Positions 9,042 through 17,221 of a stretch of 64,000 nucleotides of DNA are shown here, piece after piece. The position numbers and the translations under genes were made by a program. This DNA is from CAIWHR01 sp963726775. Its GTDB lineage: Bacteria > Pseudomonadota > Gammaproteobacteria > Burkholderiales > Casimicrobiaceae. The stretch covers positions 1,364,001 through 1,428,000 of the forward strand of contig CAVSDL010000001.1 in assembly GCA_963726775.1 (NCBI GenBank). The letters run 5' to 3'. The notes under the pieces were generated by a model that did not search any database, was not told the origin of the DNA, and was given only the letters and a program-made list of their open reading frames with translations. Positions within the stretch are counted from its first letter, which is position 1. Every line of letters starts with the position of its first letter.

Positions 9042-10046
9042 TCAGTCGCGAAGCTCGCGCCCCGTGAGTTTGATGAACAGGTCCTCGAGATTCGCCGGCC
9101 GATGGAGGTAGCGCACCCCGCGCGCGTGCGCGAGCGCCGCGAGGAGCGGCTGCGGGTCCGTCACGTAGCAGAACACCGTCTCCCCGGTGAGCTCCATCCG
9201 CGACGACAGCGCGGCGCCGTGATTTTCGGCCCAGATCTTGGCGCCGTCACCGAAGATCTCGATCACTTCCGGCTCGACGTGCGCATCGATCAGCGCGCGC
9301 GGCGTATCCGACGCGATCAGCGTGCCGTGGTCGATCACGGCCAGGCGCGTCGCCAGCCGTTCCGCTTCGTCCATGAAATGCGTGGTGAGCAGTATGGTCT
9401 TGCCCTGCGACAGCAGCTGCCGCAGGCCGTCCCAGATCAGGTGCCGCGCCTGGGGATCGAGGCCCGTCGTCGGTTCGTCGAGAATCAGGAGTTCGGGATC
9501 GTTGACAAGCGCGCGGGCCAGCGTAAGGCGCCGCTTCATCCCGCCCGATAGCGTGCGCATGCCGGCATCGCCCCTGGCCGCGAGGCCCGCGAATTCGAGC
9601 AGCCTCGGAATCCGCGCCGCCAGCGTCGCGCGATCGAGGCCGAAGTAACGGCCATAGATCTGCAGATTTTCGGTGACGGTGAAATCAGGGTCGAGGTTGT
9701 CGACCTGCGGGACGACGCCGACGCGCATGCGCGCCTGCCGCGCCGCCTGCGGCACCCGCTCGCCGACCATCTCGATCACGCCGCTGCCGGGATCGATCAA
9801 GCCGAGGCAGCAACGCAACGTCGTCGTCTTGCCGGCGCCGTTGGGACCGAGCAGGCCGAAACACTCGCCGCGGCGGATCTCGAAATCGAGTCCGCATACG
9901 ACTTCGGTCGCGCCGTACGACTTGCGCAGGCCCGCGACGCGCAGGACGATGTCGCCCCCCGGCTCGCGCCGGTGGATAGCCGGAATGCTTCCTTCGCCCG
10001 CAAGGGCGGGCGGGCGGGTCACCGGGAAAACGGGCTCCGAAAGCAC
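9042..10046 (-). CDS. ABC transporter ATPase, NodI-like
   Basis: A 334-residue nucleotide-binding subunit with Walker A GPNGAGKTT (residues 67-75), signature TLSGGMKRR, Walker B LLILDEPTTGLD and the switch histidine in LTTHFMDEA. The long C-terminal tail ending in LEDLFIKLTGRELRD is the hallmark of the NodI/DrrA-type export ATPases. Its natural partner, a NodJ-like permease, is not adjacent but at 3009-3764 on the same strand. The frame starts at a GTG (10046) preceded by TAAGG; the first 30 residues are not conserved-looking, so an internal start near residue 34 is possible. Substrate unknown. Confidence 0.85.
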   Translation of the reverse strand: MLSEPVFPVTRPPALAGEGSIPAIHRREPGGDIVLRVAGLRKSYGATEVVCGLDFEIRRGECFGLLGPNGAGKTTTLRCCLGLIDPGSGVIEMVGERVPQAARQARMRVGVVPQVDNLDPDFTVTENLQIYGRYFGLDRATLAARIPRLLEFAGLAARGDAGMRTLSGGMKRRLTLARALVNDPELLILDEPTTGLDPQARHLIWDGLRQLLSQGKTILLTTHFMDEAERLATRLAVIDHGTLIASDTPRALIDAHVEPEVIEIFGDGAKIWAENHGAALSSRMELTGETVFCYVTDPQPLLAALAHARGVRYLHRPANLEDLFIKLTGRELRD

Positions 10047-10124
10047 GCGCGGAACCTTACGCCGGGCCGCGGCCGCGCGCGCGCGAACGAGAACTCGCGG
10101 ACACGCCGCCGTCGCCGCGCCGGG

Positions 10125-11108
10125 TCATTCCGGCTTGAATCCGGATGCCGTCACGATCGGCCCCCATTTCGCGTAATCGGAGGCGACGATTTTCGCGAAA
10201 TCCTCGGGCGTGCTTGTGGCGGGATCCATCCCGAGCTTCGACAGCCTGTCGACAACGTCGGGTGCCTGCAGCGCCTTGTTGATCGCGCGGTTCAGCGCGT
10301 CGACGATCGGTTTCGGTGTCTTGGCGGGCGCGAAGAAACCGAACCAGCCCATCGCCACGACGTCCTTGACGCCGAGCTCGACGAACGTCGGAACCTCGGG
10401 CAGCGCGGTCGACCGCTGCGCGCCGGTGCTCGCGAGAATGGTCACGCGTCCGGCGCGGTGCAGTTCGGTGAGATCGGCGATCGCGTCCAAAGCCGCAGGA
10501 ACCTGTCCGCCGAGAAGGTCATTGATGTACGCGGCCGAGCCCTTGTACGGCACGTGCACCAGTTCGACGCCGATTCCGCGGCCCAGCAGCACGCCGACGA
10601 AATGGGGCAGGCTGCCGGCTCCCGACGTCGCATACGACGCCTTGCCCGGATTCGCCCTGGCCCACGCGGCGAACTCGGCCCAGCTCCTGGCGCCGCTCGC
10701 GGGGCCCGCGGCGATCGCGAACTGAAATGTCGCGCCGAGCGCGATCGGCGCGAAATCCTTCACTGGATCGTAGGGAATGTCCTTGTACACATGAGGCACC
10801 ACCGCCATCGGACCGATCGGCATCACCATGATCGTCGCGCCATCCGGAGGCGCGTTCTTCACCGCCTCGGCGGCGATGCGGCCGATCGCGCCCGGCCGAT
10901 TGTCGACGATGACCGGTTGTCCGAGGGTGTCCTTCATCTTTTCCGCTACGACGCGCGCGATGAGGTCCGCCGTGCCTCCCGCCGGGAATCCGACGATGAT
11001 GCGCACCGGCCTGTCGAACTTGTCCTGCGCGGCAGCGGGTGTGGCGCCGGCAAGCGCCGCGCAGACGAGCGTGAAGGCTGCGGCGAGCGCCGCGGAACGG
11101 ATTCTCAT
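10125..11108 (-). CDS. Bug/TctC-type periplasmic solute-binding protein
   Basis: A 327-residue exported binding protein: Sec signal peptide ending in AAAQ at about residue 28, then the Bug family opening RPVRIIVGFPAGGTAD and the DNRPGAIGRIAAE ligand loop. This family binds carboxylates for tripartite tricarboxylate transporters, but most of the many betaproteobacterial copies are orphans, and no tctA/tctB genes are visible here. ATG 11108 has a perfect AGGAGG six bases upstream. It sits 92 bases behind a class II aldolase gene on the same strand, so uptake of an organic acid handled by that enzyme is possible but unproven. Confidence 0.9.
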   Translation of the reverse strand: MRIRSAALAAAFTLVCAALAGATPAAAQDKFDRPVRIIVGFPAGGTADLIARVVAEKMKDTLGQPVIVDNRPGAIGRIAAEAVKNAPPDGATIMVMPIGPMAVVPHVYKDIPYDPVKDFAPIALGATFQFAIAAGPASGARSWAEFAAWARANPGKASYATSGAGSLPHFVGVLLGRGIGVELVHVPYKGSAAYINDLLGGQVPAALDAIADLTELHRAGRVTILASTGAQRSTALPEVPTFVELGVKDVVAMGWFGFFAPAKTPKPIVDALNRAINKALQAPDVVDRLSKLGMDPATSTPEDFAKIVASDYAKWGPIVTASGFKPE

Positions 11109-11200
11109 GAGTTTCCTCCTGTCGTCGATGGATTCGGCACCGGGTCGCCGGCGCGCAGCGCATGAGTATACGGAAGAAGTGCCGTGCCTTATTCCGTCGC

Positions 11201-11980
11201 TCACGTCCTGTAGGACGGGTCGAGGCGATCGAGCATTCGCAACATCGCCGTCCAGGCATTCCCGGGCGCGGTGCGTCCGGGCCGCGCGAACTGGCGCGCC
11301 ACCTTGTCCACGACACGCTGCGGCGGGATCGCGAGCTTGGCGCCGCCCGCCATCGCGCCGACCTGCGCCTGGCACGCTCGCTCCAGGTAGTACATCCGGT
11401 CGAACGCCTCGGCGATCGTGGCACCGCAGGTGATGAGGCCATGATTGCGCAGGATCATCGCGTTGTTGTCCGCGAGATCGCGAACGAGTCGCCGCTGTTC
11501 GTCCATGTCGAGCGCCACGCCCTCGTAGTCATGGTAGCCGAGGCAGCCGGCGAAACGCATCGCGTGCTGCGTGAGCGGCAGCAGGCCGCGCCGCTGCGCG
11601 GCAACCGCGAGTCCCGCGCTCGTGTGCGTATGCATGACGCAGCCGACGTCGTGCCGTGCGCCGTGGATCGCGCTGTGAATCACATAGCCGGCGGGATTGA
11701 TGCCGAGCCCCGTGGCGTCCTCGAGAACGGCGCCATCCTGCGTGAGCTTCACGAGATTCGACGCGGTAATCTCCTCGAACATGAGGCCGTAGGCATTGAT
11801 CAGGAATTGCGGTTCTCTGCCAGGCACGCGCGCGGAGATATGCGTGTAGATGAGATCGGTCATGCGGTAATGCGCGGCAAGGCGATAGCATGCGGCGAGA
11901 TCCACGCGTGTCCGCCATTCGGGCGCGCCGACGCGGGCCTTGAGCGGCCGCTTCGTCTTCGGTTGTCTTGTTACCGGCAT
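11201..11980 (-). CDS. Class II aldolase/adducin family protein
   Basis: About 259 residues with the class II aldolase fold. Zinc-binding histidines are seen in CVMHTHTSAG and in LRNHGLITCG, and the N-terminal part has the THISARVPG pattern common to fuculose-phosphate aldolase relatives. Betaproteobacterial members next to Bug receptors usually lack a defined substrate; some are decarboxylases or aldolases of hydroxy acids. The frame can be read from 12037, but that would run into the upstream hydrolase gene, so ATG 11980 is preferred. Same strand as the hydrolase before and the Bug gene after it. Confidence 0.82.
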   Translation of the reverse strand: MPVTRQPKTKRPLKARVGAPEWRTRVDLAACYRLAAHYRMTDLIYTHISARVPGREPQFLINAYGLMFEEITASNLVKLTQDGAVLEDATGLGINPAGYVIHSAIHGARHDVGCVMHTHTSAGLAVAAQRRGLLPLTQHAMRFAGCLGYHDYEGVALDMDEQRRLVRDLADNNAMILRNHGLITCGATIAEAFDRMYYLERACQAQVGAMAGGAKLAIPPQRVVDKVARQFARPGRTAPGNAWTAMLRMLDRLDPSYRT

Positions 11981-12005
11981 GTCGGTCTCCAGTCGCCCGG
12001 TTGCG

Positions 12006-12653
12006 TTACGCCACGGGGGGGGTCGGCGCACGCTCATGCCACATTCCCGTGATCACGCGTTGCAGCTGCGGCAGGCGTCCATGGAAGAAGTGGCCGCATC
12101 CCGGAAACACGGTGACAGGCAGCGCTTGCGGCCGCGCCCATGCCAGCACTTCGGAGAGCGGGACGACATCGTCCTCTTCGCCGTGGACGACAATGGTATC
12201 CGCGGGCACCATGGTCGACCCGATGCGCTTCGCGGCCGGCCCCACCAGCACCACGCGCTCGGCGGCGACCGTTTGTGCGACACGCGTTTGCACAAACGAC
12301 CCGAAGGAGAACCCGGCCAGCACGACGGGCAGGTCTCCGAACCGTGAACGGGCGTGCGCGAGCGCCGCGAGTGCGTCCGCCGTTTCGCCGGCGCCGTCAT
12401 CAAAGGTGCCGGCCGATTGCCCGACACCGCGGAAATTGAAGCGAACGCTGGCGTAGCCCAGTGCGAAAAAAGTCTTTGCCAGCGTTTGCGCAACCTTGTT
12501 GTCGAGCGTGCCGCCTTGCAGAGGATGCGGATGTGCGACCAGCGCGATGCCCCGAACGCCGGCGCCGAAATCCTGATCGGGAGCGTTGACGACCATTTCC
12601 AGCGCGCCGGCCGGGCCGTCGACGACGAACCGCTCGGTAGTCCTGGGCGTCAA
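12006..12653 (-). CDS. Alpha/beta hydrolase
   Basis: A 215-residue single-domain hydrolase of the small esterase-like group. It shows HPHPLQGGTLDNKV, then FNFRGVGQS, and the nucleophile elbow GFSFGS (S116); an acid and a final histidine are in GEEDDVVP and GCGHFFHG. This family is widespread in Betaproteobacteria and has no firm substrate. Its TTG start overlaps the stop of the upstream 2Fe-2S protein gene by four bases, implying translational coupling. It has no signal peptide and acts in the cytoplasm. Confidence 0.82.
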   Translation of the reverse strand: MTPRTTERFVVDGPAGALEMVVNAPDQDFGAGVRGIALVAHPHPLQGGTLDNKVAQTLAKTFFALGYASVRFNFRGVGQSAGTFDDGAGETADALAALAHARSRFGDLPVVLAGFSFGSFVQTRVAQTVAAERVVLVGPAAKRIGSTMVPADTIVVHGEEDDVVPLSEVLAWARPQALPVTVFPGCGHFFHGRLPQLQRVITGMWHERAPTPPVA

Positions 12654-12958
12654 ATCCGGAGTCTTTCGACGATCCGGCCGCCGACGATATGGCTATCGAT
12701 GATCTCGTCGATGTCGGAACGATCGACGTACGTGTACCAGATCGCGTCCGGATAGACGACGAGGACCGGTCCTTCGTCGCAGCGGTCGAGGCAGCCCGAT
12801 TTGTTCATGCGCACCCGGCCTTTGCCATTGAGGCCGAGCGCCTTGATCCGCTCCTTGGCATACGCCTGCAGGTCGGCGGCGCCATGGTTGGCGCAACAGG
12901 CTTCCGGCGCCTCGCGCTGGTTGCAGCAGAAAAACAGATGGGACCGATAGTAGTTCAT
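12650..12958 (-). CDS. Thioredoxin-fold (2Fe-2S) ferredoxin
   Basis: A 102-residue protein of the (2Fe-2S) ferredoxin family with a thioredoxin-like fold. The cluster ligands are spaced as FFCCNQRE...ACC in the first 22 residues and GCLDRC at about 56-60, the usual C-x(9-10)-C ... C-x3-C layout. Redox partner unknown. It is the first gene of a minus-strand run with the alpha/beta hydrolase and is divergent from msbA, with a TATAAT box about 65 bases upstream. ATG 12958 gives the expected family length; the frame upstream is spurious. Confidence 0.88.
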   Translation of the reverse strand: MNYYRSHLFFCCNQREAPEACCANHGAADLQAYAKERIKALGLNGKGRVRMNKSGCLDRCDEGPVLVVYPDAIWYTYVDRSDIDEIIDSHIVGGRIVERLRI

Positions 12959-13021
12959 GGAAAGTGCGAGCGAGGCGACGAATCTGCCGCGCAAGGCGCG
13001 CGACGGATTCGACGACCGATA

Positions 13022-13027
13022 ATTATA
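13022..13027 (-). promoter_or_regulatory. -10 box upstream of the 2Fe-2S protein gene
   Basis: A perfect TATAAT on the minus strand, 64 bases before the ATG at 12958. No good -35 box is seen at the right distance, so the assignment rests on the -10 box alone. A matching GCTATAAT lies 60 bases away on the other strand, for msbA. Confidence 0.4.
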
Positions 13028-13087
13028 GCGGACCGACGACGCGCCCGGTGGCGCGAGAGGCGGCCGTGCTCGCGGACGGCGCTCCGC

Positions 13088-13093
13088 TATAAT
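13088..13093 (+). promoter_or_regulatory. -10 box upstream of msbA
   Basis: TATAAT preceded by GC, 45 bases before the msbA start. No convincing -35 hexamer. Together with the minus-strand box at 13022-13027 it makes a compact divergent promoter region. Confidence 0.4.
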
Positions 13094-13137
13094 CGTCCGC
13101 CGCCGCAGAGTGGACGCAACTCCGGGCACCCCTTTCC

Positions 13138-14859
13138 TTGAACCTCTATCGCCGCCTGCTCCGCTACATGCGCCCCTATCGGGCGGTGTTCGCGTTCGCC
13201 ATCGTCGGGATGCTGCTTGTCGCGTCGACGGACGTGATGATGCTGCAAATCGTCCAGCCGCTGCTCAACAACGTCGGCACCATCGACACGCAGGCCACAA
13301 AGTGGCTGCCACTCGCGATCGTCGCCGTGTTCGTGCTGCGCGGAATCGGCTCCTACATCAGCGAGTACGGGCTCGCATGGATCGGATCGCGTGTCGTCTT
13401 CGACCTGCGCTGCGAGGCGTCAGATCATCTGCTGCGGCTGCCCACCGCGTTCTACGACGCGAGCTCGGCCGGGTTTCTCCTGTCGAAGATCACGTTCGAT
13501 GCGCAGCAGATCACCGCAACGGCCTCCGAGGCGATCACCGTCGCCATCCGGAATACGCTGACGATCGCGTTCATGCTGACCTACCTGCTGTACATGAACT
13601 GGCAGCTGACGCTGATCGCATTCGCGACGTTTCCGCTGGTGGGAATCGCCATCCGCAAGATCATCAAGCGCCTGAAGCGGGTGAGCGTGCTGGTCCAGCA
13701 GCGCACCGGCGCGCTGACCCACGCGCTGGAGGAGGCGATCGGCGCCCACCGCGTCGTCAAGGTGTTCGGCGGAGAAGCGTACGAAAGCGGACGCCTGCGC
13801 GCGGCATCCGACAAGCTCCGGCTCGCGACCGCGAAGCAGTCCGCCGCCGCCGCCCTCGGGACGCCGATCAATCAGATCATCGTTTCCGTCGCCGTCGGCC
13901 TGATCCTGTGGTTCGCCGTGCGGCAAAGCGCCGCCAGCAACTATCGCGCGGGAGATTTTGTCGCTTACACGCTCGCCTTGCTGCACCTGCTGAACCAGCT
14001 CAAGACGCTTTCCAACGTGACCGGCACGATCCAGCGCGGTCTCACCGCCGCCGAAAGCGTATTTGCGCTGATCGACGAGCGCGTGGAGACCGACGCGGGC
14101 ACGGTCGTGCTCGACCGGTCGCCCGGCGGCATCAGCTTCCAGCAGGTAACCAAGCGCTACGGTCCCGATACGCCGCCCGCGTTGGCCGGCGTCGACCTCG
14201 ACATTGCGCCGGGCGAGTCGGTGGCGCTCGTCGGCCCGTCGGGCGGTGGCAAGACGACGCTCGTCAACCTCATTCCGCGCTTCTACACGCCCACCGCGGG
14301 GCGCGTGTTGCTCGACGGGCAGGATCTGACGGATATCAGGCTCCCGGACCTGCGCCGCCAGATCGCGCTCGTGAGCCAGGAAATCATCCTGTTCAACGAT
14401 ACGATCGCCGCCAATATCGCCTACGGGATGATGGCCGACGCACCGCGCGAGGCGGTCGAGCGCGCGGCGGCGGCGGCGAACGCGCTGGAGTTCATCCGCA
14501 CGCAGCCGAACGGTTTCGAAACGATCGTCGGCGAACGCGGCATCCGGCTGTCGGGAGGCCAGCGCCAGCGCATCGCGATCGCCCGCGCGATCCTGAAGGA
14601 CGCGCCTATCCTCATTCTCGACGAGGCGACCTCGGCGCTGGACAACGAGTCCGAGCGGCTGATTCAGGCGGCTCTCGATGTGCTGATGCGCGGTCGCACG
14701 ACGATCGTGATCGCGCATCGGCTGACCACGATCGAGCACTGCGATCGCATCGTCGTTCTCGAACGCGGCAGCATCGCGGAGCAGGGCACGCATGCGGAGT
14801 TGCTGGCTCGGCAGGGAGTCTACGCGCGGCTGCACTCGCGGCAGTTCCGCGACGAGTGA
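13138..14859 (+). CDS. msbA: Lipid A export ABC transporter (ATP-binding/permease) MsbA
   Basis: A 573-residue half-transporter. The N-terminal 310 or so residues form six membrane helices; the C-terminal ATPase has Walker A GPSGGGKTT (about 366-374), signature LSGGQ (471-475) and Walker B ILILDEATSALD (D495, E496). This is the flippase that moves lipid A-core across the inner membrane. The frame starts with TTG at 13138 (NLYRRLLRYMRPY), which matches the family N terminus better than the internal ATG at 13168. Its placement opposite the fatty-acid/LpxL/LpxO cluster supports a lipid A role for that cluster. Confidence 0.9.
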   Translation: MNLYRRLLRYMRPYRAVFAFAIVGMLLVASTDVMMLQIVQPLLNNVGTIDTQATKWLPLAIVAVFVLRGIGSYISEYGLAWIGSRVVFDLRCEASDHLLRLPTAFYDASSAGFLLSKITFDAQQITATASEAITVAIRNTLTIAFMLTYLLYMNWQLTLIAFATFPLVGIAIRKIIKRLKRVSVLVQQRTGALTHALEEAIGAHRVVKVFGGEAYESGRLRAASDKLRLATAKQSAAAALGTPINQIIVSVAVGLILWFAVRQSAASNYRAGDFVAYTLALLHLLNQLKTLSNVTGTIQRGLTAAESVFALIDERVETDAGTVVLDRSPGGISFQQVTKRYGPDTPPALAGVDLDIAPGESVALVGPSGGGKTTLVNLIPRFYTPTAGRVLLDGQDLTDIRLPDLRRQIALVSQEIILFNDTIAANIAYGMMADAPREAVERAAAAANALEFIRTQPNGFETIVGERGIRLSGGQRQRIAIARAILKDAPILILDEATSALDNESERLIQAALDVLMRGRTTIVIAHRLTTIEHCDRIVVLERGSIAEQGTHAELLARQGVYARLHSRQFRDE

Positions 14860-14960
14860 CGCGGCGGGCCACGGCCGTGGCGCGCGGCGTGGCGTCCGCA
14901 GCCGTTTCGAATTGCGGGATGCCTCGGGATGCCGCCGCTCCCGGCGCAACGGCGCTTACG

Positions 14961-15884
14961 TCACGGCAGGAAGAGAATGCCGAGAAAAATCCCGCCGAAA
15001 AAGACCCACTTGAGCGCGTAGTAGGCGAACCTGCTGCGGGCCTTGACGCGCTTGCCCTGCAGGCGCACGCGGTAGGCGACGGCGAAGACCCGGTTGAGCA
15101 GGCCGACCTTGTCGCCTTCGAAGTTTTCCGTCTGGGTTGCGCGGATCATCGTGTTCCGAAACCAGCGATTCATCATGGCGATGACGCGGTTCGAAAGCGG
15201 CCGCTCGATGTCGCAGAACAGGATGATGCGCGCCATATCGCTCTTGTTCTCCGCGTGGTGCATGTACGTCTCGTCGAACACGACGGCCTCGCCGTCGCGC
15301 CAGGCGTAGAGCTCGCCGTCGACCACCAGGTGGCACGACTCCGAGTTTGGCGTCACCAGGCCCAGGTGATAGCGCAGCGATCCGGCGTAGGGATCGCGAT
15401 GCGCACCCAGATAGGCGCCGGCCGGCAGCATCGCAAACATCGCACCGTTGATGCACGGAATCGATTCGACGAGCGCCACCGTCCCGGGACAGAGCTCCCT
15501 CGCCGACGGCGGGGGAGCGTCGTACCACTTCAGGTAAAAGCGCTTCCAGCCAGTGCGATAGAACGAGTTGAACCCGATGTCGTTGAACTTGGCGGCGGCG
15601 CGGATGTGGCCCTGGTCCACGAGAGCCAGCGCCTCGTCGCGGATCATCCGCCAGTTGTCACGAAGCTGCGCAAGTTCCGGAAATCGCGCGACGTCGATGT
15701 ACGGCCGGTTGGGCACGGCCGAAAAAAGATACATCAGCGCGTTGTAGGGTGCCATGAAGAACGAGTGGTCGGTCAGCTGGCGAAAGAAACGATGCCGAAC
15801 GCGTCCGCGAAAATGCACGTAGACCGCCGACGCGATGAACGCGAAGAAGAAGATCAGCTTGGGTGCGAGGTGGCTTTCGAGCAT
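14961..15884 (-). CDS. lpxO: LpxO-like Fe(II)/2-oxoglutarate-dependent lipid A hydroxylase
   Basis: A 307-residue aspartyl/asparaginyl beta-hydroxylase-fold protein anchored by an N-terminal helix and with a second hydrophobic segment at the very end. The motifs VYVHFRGRVRH, RQLTDHSFFMAP and LFSAVPNRPYID follow LpxO closely. The iron ligands are visible in GAHRDP and in ETYMHHAEN, with R in the following strand for 2-oxoglutarate. LpxO adds a 2-hydroxyl to an acyl chain of lipid A. It is the last gene of the minus-strand acyl cluster, 36 bases after the AcpS-LpxL fusion, and convergent with msbA. Confidence 0.85.
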   Translation of the reverse strand: MLESHLAPKLIFFFAFIASAVYVHFRGRVRHRFFRQLTDHSFFMAPYNALMYLFSAVPNRPYIDVARFPELAQLRDNWRMIRDEALALVDQGHIRAAAKFNDIGFNSFYRTGWKRFYLKWYDAPPPSARELCPGTVALVESIPCINGAMFAMLPAGAYLGAHRDPYAGSLRYHLGLVTPNSESCHLVVDGELYAWRDGEAVVFDETYMHHAENKSDMARIILFCDIERPLSNRVIAMMNRWFRNTMIRATQTENFEGDKVGLLNRVFAVAYRVRLQGKRVKARSRFAYYALKWVFFGGIFLGILFLP

Positions 15885-15920
15885 GTGGTGCCAGCGGGCG
15901 GGAACGTGGCGTGGCCTCGC

Positions 15921-17213
15921 TCATGGTAATTCATTGGAGGGCGGCGCAGGCGGCCTCCCGGTCGCGCGCTTCGCGTCCCGTGACGGCGGTCGCGCCCTTT
16001 TCGGGATGCTTTTCCATCGCCGGTGCACCCAGTACCACTGCTCCGGGCGGCGAAGAATCAGCCGCTCGAGCGCTTCGTTGTAGGCGCGCGTGTTGCGGCG
16101 GATCGCCTCGCCGCTGTTATCGCACTCCATCGGCGCCATCGGCTCCTCGAAGCGCAGCACATGGTGGCCGTCGGGCTCGCGCCAGCTCGCCGCCGGGACG
16201 ACGGGCGCACCCGTGGCCAGCGCGATGATGGCGAGACTCTTGAAAGTCCACGCGGGGTGACCGAAAAAGTCGATCTCGATGCCATCGGGCGGGTAGGCGT
16301 GCTGGTCGAACGGGAACACGACGATATCGCCTCCGGCGAGCCGCTCGAGAATCACGTCCAGGGATCCCCGCTTGGAAAGGACTCCGAAGCCTGCCTGGTT
16401 GAACCGCCGCGTGACCAGTGCGTCGAGCCAGCGCGGCTTGATCGCGCGCCGCACGAAATGAAAGCGGCCGCGCAACTGCGGAAAGTTGCCGATTCCGGCG
16501 ATCGTCGCGACTTCCCAGTTGCCGAAATGGCCGGTGAGAACCAGGACGCCCTTGCCCATCGCGCGCGCGCGGTCCATCGCATCGATGTTTTCGACGCTCA
16601 CGAGGGCCGCCTTGCGCGCGTGCGACAGCCAGCGGAAGCGGAGGAACTCGCCGGCGAGCCGCCAGAGGTGGCCGTAGTGCGCCTGCGCCAGCCGGACGAT
16701 CTCCGTTTCCGGAACGATTCCCCCGAATGCGCGCCGGAGATTGGCGAGGATCACCTCGCGGCGCAGCGGAAAGCAGCGGTAGAGCAGCCGGCCGGCGCGC
16801 GACACGGCAATCGTCGCCGGTTCAGCCAGCGCCACCGCGGATGCGCTGGTGCGATCGTGCGTCAGCGACAACGCAATCCTGCCGATCCGATGCCGGTGGA
16901 GCAAGGCCGCGGCGTTCGCATTGCAGACAATCCGCGGCGCGCCGTAGTTGTCGCTTGCGACCGAAAAATCCGTCGGCAAGACCTGTCCGAGAGCGACTTC
17001 GCGCGGAAATAGCTTGACGCAGGCTTCTTTCGCCGCGAATCGCGCGGCGAGGCTGGCCGCGCGTCCGGGCGCCTCGCCGCTGTCGGATAGCTCCTGCGGC
17101 GTGAAGAACTGCAACAGCCCGTCCGCCGGCGTCTCGCGTAGCAGCCGCTCGATGCGCGCGATTTCGACGGTGTCGATGCCGCAACGGTTCGGCGTAATGG
17201 CGGCGTCCGCCAT
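15921..17213 (-). CDS. Fusion: AcpS-type phosphopantetheinyl transferase + LpxL-type acyltransferase
   Basis: One uninterrupted 430-residue frame joins two enzymes. Residues 10-132 are a holo-ACP synthase domain: CGIDTVEIARI with the metal-binding D14, FAAKEACVK with E63, and a final SLTHDRTSASAV strand. Residues 138-410 are a late-acyltransferase domain: catalytic GHFGNWE (H229, E234), FDQHAYPPDG and the closing WYWVHRRWK. The usual membrane helix of LpxL is mostly replaced by the AcpS part, so membrane attachment would rely on amphipathic segments. The start lies 8 bases after the stop of the Cys-less ketosynthase. Such an enzyme could activate the cluster ACP and then transfer the finished chain to lipid A. 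The domain calls are firm; the joint job is inferred. Confidence 0.85.
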   Translation of the reverse strand: MADAAITPNRCGIDTVEIARIERLLRETPADGLLQFFTPQELSDSGEAPGRAASLAARFAAKEACVKLFPREVALGQVLPTDFSVASDNYGAPRIVCNANAAALLHRHRIGRIALSLTHDRTSASAVALAEPATIAVSRAGRLLYRCFPLRREVILANLRRAFGGIVPETEIVRLAQAHYGHLWRLAGEFLRFRWLSHARKAALVSVENIDAMDRARAMGKGVLVLTGHFGNWEVATIAGIGNFPQLRGRFHFVRRAIKPRWLDALVTRRFNQAGFGVLSKRGSLDVILERLAGGDIVVFPFDQHAYPPDGIEIDFFGHPAWTFKSLAIIALATGAPVVPAASWREPDGHHVLRFEEPMAPMECDNSGEAIRRNTRAYNEALERLILRRPEQWYWVHRRWKSIPKRARPPSRDAKRATGRPPAPPSNELP

Positions 17214-17221
17214 GGAGCCGC

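Noticed and set aside
3009..10046. A symbiotic nodulation locus
   Set aside because: No nodA, nodB, nodC, nodD or nod box is seen. Only the transporter and the KS/ACP pair resemble nod genes.
13110..15929. A 939-codon open frame overlapping msbA and lpxO
   Set aside because: It is out of frame with msbA and antisense to lpxO, and its composition is that of a shadow frame.
15921..17213. The idea that the AcpS-LpxL fusion is a sequencing frameshift
   Set aside because: Both domains are in one frame, and the linker between residues 132 and 140 is short and ordinary. No frame change is needed to read through.
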